NCBI GenBank assembly: GCA_022823365.1
Contig: JAJDXG010000047.1
Span: 1-33,234, forward strand
From: Gemmatimonadota bacterium
Lineage (GTDB): Bacteria; Gemmatimonadota; Gemmatimonadetes; Longimicrobiales; Gaopeijiaceae
Direction of reading: 5' to 3'
DNA: 33,234 nucleotides
A program made the position numbers and the translations under genes. Under the pieces are notes generated by a model. It saw only the letters and a program-made list of their open reading frames with translations. It did not search any database and was not told the origin of the DNA. Each line of letters begins with the position of its first letter. Position 1 is the stretch's first letter. Positions 25,148 through 32,686 of this stretch are shown here, one piece after another.

Positions 25148-25662
25148 TGGCGGTGTCCGCGGACTACCGCATGGCCGGCCGGGCTCGGCTGGCCGTTGTC
25201 GCCGCGGCCCTGGCTTTGGCCGGGGTCGCGGCGGGTTCCGCGCCCGCGCCCGTGGCTGCCCAGGTGCGCCTGGGCGGGCAGATCTCCTACGCCAATGATG
25301 TTCTGGGCGGTACCATCGGCATAGGACCCCGGGCGGAGTTCGGGATTCCGGCGTTTCCGGTGCGGCTGGCGGCGTCGGCCGACTACTTCTTCCCCAACTG
25401 CCACCAGTGCCGCTACTGGGAGACGAACGTCAACGCCCTCGTTTCGCTCCCATTGCTCCCCATCCCCTTCTTTCGCTACGTCGGCGGCGGCTGGCACCTG
25501 CAGAGCATCAGGGCTAACCCATTCGAGGATGCGACCCGATCCCGCGGCTTCAACGCCGTCGGCGGCCTGGGCTCCGGCAACACCAGCGTCGAGGTGCGCT
25601 ACGAGATCGTGAAGGACGTCGACGACCAGTTCGTGGTTTCGTTCGCGATCTTCTTCCTGTAG
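25144..25662 (+). CDS. Small predicted outer-membrane beta-barrel protein
   Basis: This 172-residue protein has a signal peptide (LAVVAAALALAGVAAG, cleavage near VAAQ/V) and then alternating strands: VRLGGQISYAND, FPVRLAASADYFF, NVNALVSLPLL, FFRYVGGGWHLQ, and a final strand VVSFAIFFL ending in an aromatic-hydrophobic pattern usual for outer-membrane proteins. It includes a CHQC motif (residues about 84-87), likely an oxidised pair in a loop. The start ATG at 25144 overlaps the M14 stop; a second ATG follows at once. I do not recognise a named family beyond porin-like, OmpA-type small barrels. Confidence 0.72.
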   Translation: MMAVSADYRMAGRARLAVVAAALALAGVAAGSAPAPVAAQVRLGGQISYANDVLGGTIGIGPRAEFGIPAFPVRLAASADYFFPNCHQCRYWETNVNALVSLPLLPIPFFRYVGGGWHLQSIRANPFEDATRSRGFNAVGGLGSGNTSVEVRYEIVKDVDDQFVVSFAIFFL

Positions 25663-25663
25663 C

Positions 25664-25683
25664 CGGGGGCCACTCTCCCCCCG
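25664..25683. terminator. Possible convergent hairpin without T tract
   Basis: CGGGGG at 25664-25669 can pair with CCCCCG at 25678-25683 around an 8-base loop. It lies in the 30-base gap between the stops of the outer-membrane protein gene (plus) and the SDR gene (minus). No T tract follows on either strand, so a role in termination is weakly supported. Confidence 0.35.
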
Positions 25684-25692
25684 CCGGCGCCG

Positions 25693-26445
25693 TCAGGTCG
25701 GTTGGTCGGTCGGGCGCATCAGGATCTCGTTGATGTTCACGTGCGCGGGAGCTGCAACCACGTAGAGTATGGCCGCGGCCACGTCCTCCGGATCCATGGG
25801 CTTCTTGTCCTGCCAGCGCTCGATGAATCCCTCCCGGATCTCCGGGTCCGGGATGCGCTCGACCAGCTCGGTGGCGACCACGCCGGGCTGGATGTCGGTG
25901 ACCCGGATGCCGTGCGCGGCCGAGAGTTCCAACTGCATCCCGGCCGACATGCAGCGCACGGCGAACTTGGTGGCCGCATACACGGTGCCACCCGGGAAGG
26001 GGCGCCGCCCCGCCACCGAGCCCACGTTCACGATGTGACCCCGGCGGCGCTCCAGCATGGCCGGAAGCGCGGCGGCGATGCAGTGCAGCACGCCCTTCAC
26101 GTTCACGTCCACCATGCGCAGCCAGTCGTCCAGATGAAGGTCCCGCAGCGGCGAGGTGGGCATGATGCCGGCGTTGTTCACCAGGATGTCCGCCGGACCG
26201 AACTCGGCCGCTGCGCGCTCCACCAGCGCGAACACGGCCTTGCGGTCGGCCACGTCGGTGGCCACGGCCAGCGCGCGGCCCCCGTCCCGGCGGATCCGCG
26301 CCACCACCTCGTCCAGGCGGTCGCCGCGCCGCGCCGCCACCGCCACCGCGGCTCCGGCTCCGGCCAGCGCGACCGCAGTGGCGCGGCCGATCCCGCTCGA
26401 TGCCCCCGTAACGATGGCGATGCTCCCGGCGAGAGATGCCGACAC
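25693..26445 (-). CDS. SDR-family short-chain oxidoreductase
   Basis: This 250-residue enzyme is a classical short-chain dehydrogenase/reductase. The cofactor motif TGASSGIG is at 13-20, followed by Arg-rich AARRGDR that favours NADP(H). NNAG is at 90-93, and the catalytic residues are Ser143 (NVGSVAG), Tyr156 and Lys160 (YAATK). The sequence resembles the YdfG/serine-type 3-hydroxy acid dehydrogenase group, but the substrate cannot be inferred. The GTG start at 26445 has an excellent AAAGGAGG site seven bases upstream and was chosen over an upstream start at 26487. It is divergent from the TPR gene. Confidence 0.93.
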   Translation of the reverse strand: MSASLAGSIAIVTGASSGIGRATAVALAGAGAAVAVAARRGDRLDEVVARIRRDGGRALAVATDVADRKAVFALVERAAAEFGPADILVNNAGIMPTSPLRDLHLDDWLRMVDVNVKGVLHCIAAALPAMLERRRGHIVNVGSVAGRRPFPGGTVYAATKFAVRCMSAGMQLELSAAHGIRVTDIQPGVVATELVERIPDPEIREGFIERWQDKKPMDPEDVAAAILYVVAAPAHVNINEILMRPTDQPT

Positions 26446-26559
26446 GGTGCAGCCTCCTTTTTGCGTGTGAAAACGGGTCCAACGCATTATACTGAATCAC
26501 GCCCCCGGGTAGCAGGGCGGTCATGGGCCGGGGAGAGTCATCACAGGAGGAGGAACCCG

Positions 26560-28161
26560 ATGAAGCTGGTACGGAACGTAGTGTTGACCGTCTGTATGCT
26601 CGCCGTGGCGGCAGGTCAGGCGCGCGCGCAGTTCGAGAACGTGGGGGTCATCGATTTCCCCACGTCGGCGAGCGGCGAGGCGCAGGACCACTTCCTGCGT
26701 GGCGTGGCGATCCTGCACAGTTTCGGCTGGATCCAGGCTCGAGAGGAGTTCCACGCGGCTCAGGAACTGGATCCCGACTTCGCCATGGCCTACTGGGGAG
26801 AGTCGCTGGCCTACAACCATCCGCTCAATTCGCGCATGGACGCCACCGAGCCGCGCGCGGCGCTGGAGCGGCTGGCGCCGACGCGTACGGAGCGGCTGGC
26901 AAAGGCGCCCACCGACCGGGAAAAGGGCTTTCTCAACGCCGTGGAGATCCTCTGGGGCGAGGGCGAGCACGTGGAGCGCCGGCTCGGGTACATGGAAGCG
27001 ATGGAGCAACTGTACGAGGACTACCCGGATGACCCCGAGGTGGCAGCCTTCTACTCCCTCTCCATGCTCAGCGCCGTGGGCGCTACCCGCGATCTTAGCG
27101 GACGCCTGAACGTCAAGGCGGGCACCATCGCCCTGAAGCTGTTCAAGGACAACCCGTATCACCCCGGGGCGGTGCACTACATCATTCACTCCTTCGACGA
27201 TCCGATCCACGCCCCGCTGGCACTCGAGGCGGCGCATCGCTTCGCCGAGATCGCGCCCGCGGTGTCGCACGCGCGCCATATGCCGACCCACATTTTCATC
27301 CAGCACGGCATGTGGGACTACGTCTCCGGGCACAACCAGTCCGCCTACGACGCCGCCCGCGACCTGTGGGAGCCCGGCGAGCCCATGGGCGACGCCACCC
27401 ACTCGCTCGACTGGGGCCAGTATGGCGACCTGCAGCTCGGCGACTACGACAAGGCCCGTCACTGGATCGAGCGCATCGAGAACATGGCGTCGGGCACCTT
27501 CCTCGAGTTCGGAGAGGGCGGCCCCTCGGAGGAGACCGGACAGGCCCGCCCTCGCGGCGCCGTGTCCCTGCTGAAGGCCCGCTACATCGTCGACACCGAG
27601 GAGTGGGCGATTCTCCCCATCACCGACGAGTCCTCCGGTCACGAACTGCTCGCCACCGGGCTGAGCGCGGCTCGCACGGGTGATCGCACGGCCCTGGAGG
27701 CCGCGGCGGAGGCGCTCAGCGACGACGCCGACTCGGACGGGTATGCCGGCATCATGTACAAGCAGGTGGCGGCGCTGCTGGAAGCCGATCGCGGCAACGA
27801 GGCTGGCGCTCGCGAACTCATGGACGAAGCGGTCGAGACCGTCGAGGCGATGGCGCCTCCGCGCGGCTCGGCGAGCCCGATCAAGCCGGTGCACGAGCTG
27901 TACGGCGAGATCCTGACCGGCTTCGGCGACCATGAGGCCGCCGCCGGCATGTTCGAGACCTCGCTGTTGCGCATGCCGAAGCGGCCCCGTTCACTCCTGG
28001 GCGTGGCGCGCGCGAGCATCGAGACCGGCGACTTCGAGCGGGCCACCGAGGCCTACGAGACGCTGGTCAGCGAGGTCTGGGTAGGCCGGGACACCTTCGC
28101 CGGCTACCAGGAAGCCATCCGCTTCCTCGAGAGCACCGACAGCAGCAACCGCAGCAGGTAG
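26560..28161 (+). CDS. Exported TPR-repeat protein with His-rich core
   Basis: This 533-residue protein has a signal peptide (VVLTVCMLAVAAGQARA, cleavage near ARA/Q) and helical repeats of TPR type at both ends, such as REEFHAAQELDPDFAMAYWG and FERATEAYETLVSEVWVG. The middle (about 200-265) is rich in His: HYIIHSFDDPIHAPLAL, VSHARHMPTHIFIQHGMWDY and SGHNQ. This block looks like the most conserved part of the protein and may be a metal or catalytic site. The function is unknown. The start has a very strong AGGAGGAGG site. A rho-independent terminator follows 52 bases after the stop. Confidence 0.82.
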   Translation: MKLVRNVVLTVCMLAVAAGQARAQFENVGVIDFPTSASGEAQDHFLRGVAILHSFGWIQAREEFHAAQELDPDFAMAYWGESLAYNHPLNSRMDATEPRAALERLAPTRTERLAKAPTDREKGFLNAVEILWGEGEHVERRLGYMEAMEQLYEDYPDDPEVAAFYSLSMLSAVGATRDLSGRLNVKAGTIALKLFKDNPYHPGAVHYIIHSFDDPIHAPLALEAAHRFAEIAPAVSHARHMPTHIFIQHGMWDYVSGHNQSAYDAARDLWEPGEPMGDATHSLDWGQYGDLQLGDYDKARHWIERIENMASGTFLEFGEGGPSEETGQARPRGAVSLLKARYIVDTEEWAILPITDESSGHELLATGLSAARTGDRTALEAAAEALSDDADSDGYAGIMYKQVAALLEADRGNEAGARELMDEAVETVEAMAPPRGSASPIKPVHELYGEILTGFGDHEAAAGMFETSLLRMPKRPRSLLGVARASIETGDFERATEAYETLVSEVWVGRDTFAGYQEAIRFLESTDSSNRSR

Positions 28162-28213
28162 CCGGCGCGACTCCGAACGCGGGCGGGTAGTCCCGTTCGA
28201 GTCGACGGCGACA

Positions 28214-28263
28214 AAACAAAAGGCCGGCTCCCCCGGTGGAACGGGGAAGCCGGCCTTTTGTTT
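28214..28263. terminator. Bidirectional rho-independent terminator
   Basis: AAACAAAAGGCCGGCT at 28214-28229 is the exact reverse complement of AGCCGGCCTTTTGTTT at 28248-28263. Inside, CCCC and GGGG extend the stem. On both strands the hairpin is followed by a TTTTGTTT tract, so it should stop transcription of the TPR gene (plus) and of the gamma-glutamyltransferase gene (minus), which converge here. Confidence 0.93.
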
Positions 28264-28276
28264 GCGGGGTGATCGA

Positions 28277-30034
28277 CTACCGGTTCGCGAACACCGGGGC
28301 GGCCTGGGGCATGGCCATGCCGTCGTGACGTGATTCCGAAGCGCCGTAGTGGACACCGGTGCCGTCGCCCATGACCGCCTGGCCGTAGCCGAAGCCGCCG
28401 GTGCGCGGCGGTCGCACGCTGATCTCGTGGCCGAGCGCGGTCAGTTCGGCGCGCACCCACTCCGGGATCATCATCTCCATGTTCACGTCGCAGCCGTCGA
28501 AGCTGCCCTTGGTGAAGCGGCCCGCCTCGTGCGCCTGCTGAATGTTCATCCCGTAGTCGACGATGTTGGCGATGAACTGGGCGTGCGCCTGCGGCTGATT
28601 GAAGCCGCCCATGATTCCGAAGCCGATCCGCTCCCCGCCCTCGTTGTTCACCATCAGGCCCGGAATGATGGTGTTGAGCGGCCGCTTGTGCCCCTCGAGC
28701 ACGTTGGGGTGGCTCTCGTCCAGCGTGAACAGCGCGCCCCGGTTGTGGAGCATGAAGCCCGTGCCCGGCGGTACCAGCCCGGAGCCGAATCCCGAGTAGT
28801 TGCTCTGGATGTAGGAGACGATGTTGCCGTCCTTGTCGATCGTGGTCAGGTAGATCGTATCTCCGCCGTCCTCGTTGTCGAGCCCCACGAAGCGTGACGG
28901 CTCGACCGAGCACATGGCCCGGTTCATGTCGATGAGTTGGGCGCGCTCCATGGCCCGCTGCTTGTCAAGCATCCCTTCGACCGGAACCTTGCTGAAGCGC
29001 GGATCGCCGACGTAGGTGATCATGTCCGCGTAGGCCAGCTTCTTGGACTCGATCATGACGTGCAGGGCCTCGGGGCTGTGGAAGCCGTACTCGCCGAGGG
29101 GATAGTTCTCCATGATGTCGAGCATCATGAGCGCGGCGATGCCCTGGCCGTTCGGGGGCATTTCGTGCACGGTCCAGCCGCGGTAGGTGGTGGAGATGGT
29201 CTCCGTCCACTCGGCTTCGTACTCCGCCAGGTCATCCAGCGTCATGGTGCCGTCGAACTCGTCCGAGATGGCGATGATGGCCTCGGCGGTGGGACCCTTG
29301 TAGTAGCCGTCGCGGCCGTCCGCCACGATGCGCCGCAGGGTGTTGGCGAAGTCGGGGTTCTTGAATACCTCGCCCACCTTGGGCGCCCGCTCGCCGTCTA
29401 CCAGGTAGGTATGGGCGCTGTTGGGGTGCTGCTGGTGCATGTCGACCGACCCCGCCCACATGCGCCCGGTGACCTCGTGGATGGGGAAGCCGTTCTCGGC
29501 GTACCAGATGGCGGGGGCCAGGATGGTGCCGAAGTCGAGGTTGCCGAAGCGCTCGCGCATGGCGTCCCAGCCGGCGATCACCCCCGGCACGGTGACCGAG
29601 TGGATGCCGCGGCGGGGCATGCTCTCGTGCCCCAGCTCCTTCAGGTATCTGGCGTCGAGGGCCGCGGGCGACCAGCCACTGGCGTTCAGTCCGAAGATCT
29701 CCTCGGTCTCGGCCAGGTAGATGATCGCGAACAGGTCGCCGCCCAGGCCGTTGGAGGTGGGATCCATGAGCGCGAGCGCCGAGTTGGCCGCGATGGCCGC
29801 GTCGACGGCGTTCCCGCCCTGCTCGAGGATCTGCACGCCCACCGACGACGCCAGCGGGTTGTTGGTCGCGACGATCCCCATCTCGGTGTTCACCACCGAG
29901 CGGCCGGTCACGGGAAGCGGGATCTCGCTGCCCTCCATCGCTGCCTGCTCCATCACGCCCTGTGGCGCGCAGGCGGTCGCGAGGGTCAGGCAGACAAAGG
30001 CGGCGAAGTTACGGACGGGACGGGAATACCGCAT
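28277..30034 (-). CDS. ggt: Gamma-glutamyltransferase (glutathione hydrolase)
   Basis: This 585-residue Ntn-hydrolase is made as a proenzyme that cleaves itself before the nucleophile Thr393 (GGDTIYLTTIDKDGN). Family motifs include VATNNPLASSVGVQILEQGG, NAVDAA, NGLGGDLFAI, TVPGVIAGW, EMPPNGQGIAALMML and PLNTIIPGLM, with IMGGFNQPQAHAQF near the C-terminus. It hydrolyses or transfers gamma-glutamyl groups of glutathione and related peptides in the periplasm. The N-terminus has a hydrophobic signal with Cys22 in LATAC, an imperfect lipobox. The ATG at 30034 is preceded by GGAGG seven bases upstream. It lies 50 bases after the DUF5916 gene on the same strand. Confidence 0.94.
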   Translation of the reverse strand: MRYSRPVRNFAAFVCLTLATACAPQGVMEQAAMEGSEIPLPVTGRSVVNTEMGIVATNNPLASSVGVQILEQGGNAVDAAIAANSALALMDPTSNGLGGDLFAIIYLAETEEIFGLNASGWSPAALDARYLKELGHESMPRRGIHSVTVPGVIAGWDAMRERFGNLDFGTILAPAIWYAENGFPIHEVTGRMWAGSVDMHQQHPNSAHTYLVDGERAPKVGEVFKNPDFANTLRRIVADGRDGYYKGPTAEAIIAISDEFDGTMTLDDLAEYEAEWTETISTTYRGWTVHEMPPNGQGIAALMMLDIMENYPLGEYGFHSPEALHVMIESKKLAYADMITYVGDPRFSKVPVEGMLDKQRAMERAQLIDMNRAMCSVEPSRFVGLDNEDGGDTIYLTTIDKDGNIVSYIQSNYSGFGSGLVPPGTGFMLHNRGALFTLDESHPNVLEGHKRPLNTIIPGLMVNNEGGERIGFGIMGGFNQPQAHAQFIANIVDYGMNIQQAHEAGRFTKGSFDGCDVNMEMMIPEWVRAELTALGHEISVRPPRTGGFGYGQAVMGDGTGVHYGASESRHDGMAMPQAAPVFANR

Positions 30035-30061
30035 GCATCAACCTCCGGGCGAAAAGCGGGC

Positions 30062-30079
30062 GGGCGCCCGGGGGCGCCC
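30062..30079 (-). terminator. GC-rich hairpin between DUF5916 gene and ggt
   Basis: GGGCGCC at 30062-30068 pairs with GGCGCCC at 30073-30079 around a 4-base loop. On the minus strand a short TTTT run follows about 6 bases later (30054-30057 region). It may be a weak terminator or attenuator that lowers ggt expression relative to the upstream gene, or a structure protecting the mRNA end. Confidence 0.4.
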
Positions 30080-30084
30080 CTCGA

Positions 30085-32460
30085 TTACAGTCGATATGTG
30101 TAGTTCAGCTTCAGGGCTCCACCCCTCGACAGGGTCGTGAACCTCGGATCCGCGCGCGGGTCGAAATCCAGGGTGCCGCATCCGGCGTCCCCTCCGTACA
30201 GCGAGCAGTCGCGCCAGTTGTGCGTGTATACCAGGTAGAGATCGTTGCCGGGCTCGATGATCCAGCGCAGGCGTGCGAACAGGCCGATGATCTCGCTCCG
30301 GCTGTCGTACTGGAGCTGGTTGGTGAGGCTCACCCAGGGGCTGGGATTCCACTCGGTCTCCAGCTCATAGAGGCTGGTGGTGAAGTCGCCCGTCGGCAGG
30401 TGCGCGTCGTTGTACTCGATGTTGGTCGAGATGTTGATGCCCGGGTTGGGGCGGAACGAGATCCGTCCCCCGTAGCGGGTCCGGTCCCCGTCCCAGAATC
30501 CCCCGGTGGTCACGGATCCGTAGAGGGAAACCCGCCGCCGGCCGGCGGTATTGCCGCGTATCGAGTACTCCCAGTTGGTGTAGTCGCCCGCCAGGATGTC
30601 GACCCCGTCCACGATCTCGTAGCCGAAGTCGAGGAACTCGTAGACGCGCTTGGCGTTGACCGAGAAGCCGTCCCCGCTCTCGAAGCGGACGCCCAGCAGG
30701 TTCAGGTCCCACTCCCGCTCCTCCACGATTCCTGTGCCCAGCTCCTCCAGGTGCCGGAACTGCACGGAGAAGTCCAGGCTCCGGATCCAGTCGATGGACG
30801 ACGGCCTGGGGGACCAGCCGATGCGCGGCTCGACCCGCCGGAAGTCGTTGCGTGCCACGAAGCCGACGGCGGGTTTGTAGTCGTCGCCGAACTGCCGGTA
30901 GGAGATGTGCCCGGACCAGATGTCGTTGGGCAGGTTCAGGCGGAATCCGTGCGCGGACAAGTCCGTTGTGGTTCGGATCACCGTCGGGTCCGGATTCGAA
31001 TTCCAGACGTAGAAGGCTTCGAGCTGAAGATTCTTGTTGCCGAGGAAGTTGCGCGTGTTGAAGGCGAGGTCCGCGCCCGCCGTGTGCTGGTCGTTGGGGG
31101 CAACCGCCGACTCACCTGGCAGCGGGATCGCGGCCGACGTTGCGCGCCGCGTGTAGATGGCCCCGATGGTCGACTGCTCGAAAATGCGCCGCTTGACGCG
31201 GGCCACGGAGAACTGCTCGCGCGTGAAGTCCTGGACGATCCCCTCGCTATCCGTGTAGTCGTGTTGCCCGGTACCGATCTGATAGAACCCGATCTCATAG
31301 GCGCCGGCCTGGCCGGTCATGCGCGTTCCGTACTCGATGGGAATCTCCTGGCCCGCGTTCAGCCCGATGCGCCGCGAGAAGAAGGGCTGCGGTCCGCTGC
31401 GGGGAGCGAAGCTGAAGACTCCGGAGCCCTCCAGGAAGAAGGCGCGCCGCTCGCGGAAACGCTGGGGAAAGCGGGTCAGGTTGACCCGGCGCTCGTCGCT
31501 CTCGACCTCGGCGAAATCCGTATTGATGGAGGCCGAAGCGCGCAGGCTGGGCGTGATGTTGTAGTCGATGTCGAGGCTGATGTCCCTGGGGAAGGTCGTG
31601 GGCTCAACCGTGCCCGGCTGATTGCGCCAGCTGCCGATGGCCGAACCGCGCAGCTCCAGGCCGTAGCCGCGCTGGATCTCGTCTTTGCGGATTCCCACCA
31701 CGTCCCCGGCGAAGATCGGCTTGAAGAGCCCCTCGATGCGCCGCCATCCGCGCCACAGGATCTCCTCGTTGTTGCGCCGGATGGTGCGCTGGAAGTTGAT
31801 GCCCCAGTGGTCGGCGTCCTGATCGAAATTGAGGGTTCGGAAGGGGATGCGGATCTCGGCGGACCAGCCGTCGGGCCGGCGGGCGGTGCGCGCCTCCCAG
31901 ATGCCGTCCCAGGCCTTGTTCATGCCGCCGCCGCCCCAGCCGCCGCCACCCCCGCCTCTGCCGCCGCCGCCCCCGCCGCCGCTACCGGTGATGAGGCCGT
32001 CTCCCATGAGGCCGTTGGGGTTGATCTCGAAGAAGTATCCCGTGCGCCCGTCGTTGAAGGTGTCCAGGATCCACATGAAGCGGTCGTCGGTCATCAGGGG
32101 CGCGTCCCGCTGCATCTGGTAGGCGAGAATGCCCTCCGGGTCATCGTACAGGATCGCGCTGATGTAGATGTTGTCCTCGTCGAACAGGACCCGCACTTCG
32201 GTTCTCTGGGAGGGGACTCCGCCCTCGACCGGCTCCTGCTGCGTGAAGTCGGTGATCGGAACCGCCCGGCCCCAGCTGGCTTCGTCCACCCGCCCGTCGA
32301 GGCTGATGGCCATCTCGGGAAGGACGGGCTCGGCCTCGAGCACGACGACAGCGGGTCCCCCGTCCGGGGGATTCTGGAGCTGCTGGTCCTGCGCGGCCGC
32401 GGGAGACGCCACCACCGCCGCACCCAGCGCCAGGTAGACTGCCCGGCAAATCTTCGACAT
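30085..32460 (-). CDS. DUF5916 outer-membrane protein with N-terminal CBM9-like domain
   Basis: This 791-residue exported protein has a signal peptide (cleavage near PAAA/Q at residue 23-24), then a carbohydrate-binding family 9-like domain (LDGRVDEASWGRA; VRVLFDEDNIYISAILYDD; WSAEIRIPFRTLNF), and a long beta-barrel-like DUF5916 region beginning near DISLDIDYNITPSLRASASI and including FRERRAFFLEGSGVFSF. The C-terminal strand ends in TYRL, fitting an outer-membrane barrel. A 21-residue Gly-rich tract (159-179) interrupts the CBM9-like domain. Members are common in Gemmatimonadota and Bacteroidota; the substrate is not known. The ATG at 32460 was chosen over a longer frame because it begins the signal peptide. 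Confidence 0.87.
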   Translation of the reverse strand: MSKICRAVYLALGAAVVASPAAAQDQQLQNPPDGGPAVVVLEAEPVLPEMAISLDGRVDEASWGRAVPITDFTQQEPVEGGVPSQRTEVRVLFDEDNIYISAILYDDPEGILAYQMQRDAPLMTDDRFMWILDTFNDGRTGYFFEINPNGLMGDGLITGSGGGGGGGRGGGGGGWGGGGMNKAWDGIWEARTARRPDGWSAEIRIPFRTLNFDQDADHWGINFQRTIRRNNEEILWRGWRRIEGLFKPIFAGDVVGIRKDEIQRGYGLELRGSAIGSWRNQPGTVEPTTFPRDISLDIDYNITPSLRASASINTDFAEVESDERRVNLTRFPQRFRERRAFFLEGSGVFSFAPRSGPQPFFSRRIGLNAGQEIPIEYGTRMTGQAGAYEIGFYQIGTGQHDYTDSEGIVQDFTREQFSVARVKRRIFEQSTIGAIYTRRATSAAIPLPGESAVAPNDQHTAGADLAFNTRNFLGNKNLQLEAFYVWNSNPDPTVIRTTTDLSAHGFRLNLPNDIWSGHISYRQFGDDYKPAVGFVARNDFRRVEPRIGWSPRPSSIDWIRSLDFSVQFRHLEELGTGIVEEREWDLNLLGVRFESGDGFSVNAKRVYEFLDFGYEIVDGVDILAGDYTNWEYSIRGNTAGRRRVSLYGSVTTGGFWDGDRTRYGGRISFRPNPGINISTNIEYNDAHLPTGDFTTSLYELETEWNPSPWVSLTNQLQYDSRSEIIGLFARLRWIIEPGNDLYLVYTHNWRDCSLYGGDAGCGTLDFDPRADPRFTTLSRGGALKLNYTYRL
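31924..31986 (-). repeat. GGN-codon tract encoding a poly-glycine loop
   Basis: A run of GGN codons, seen as CCG/CCC/GCC triplets on the plus strand, codes for residues 159-179 of the DUF5916 protein, nearly all Gly with single Ser, Arg and Trp. The frame is intact across it. Confidence 0.8.
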
Positions 32461-32627
32461 GAATTTCAGGTCCTGGATTTCAGGAATCGTGAGGCCCTGG
32501 CCGGGACAGTCGGGCCCCGACCCCGCGGCCTTCGCCGCGCGCCATTTCAAGGACACGCCGAAGGCGAGGAATGTTGGGAGCTGCATCCCCACATCCCCGA
32601 ACCGTGTCGTGCCGCGTACCGGGCCGG

Positions 32628-32663
32628 AAAAAGGGCCCCTCCGCGAGAGCGGCGAAGGGGCCC
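32628..32663 (-). terminator. Rho-independent terminator of the NHL-type gene
   Basis: GGGCCCCT at 32633-32640 pairs with AGGGGCCC at 32656-32663, and an inner CCGC/GCGG stem closes on GAGA. On the minus strand five T residues (32632-32628) follow. It lies 24 bases after the stop of the propeller gene and separates it from the DUF5916 unit. Confidence 0.88.
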
Positions 32664-32686
32664 GCGACTTCCGCAGATCGCACGGA

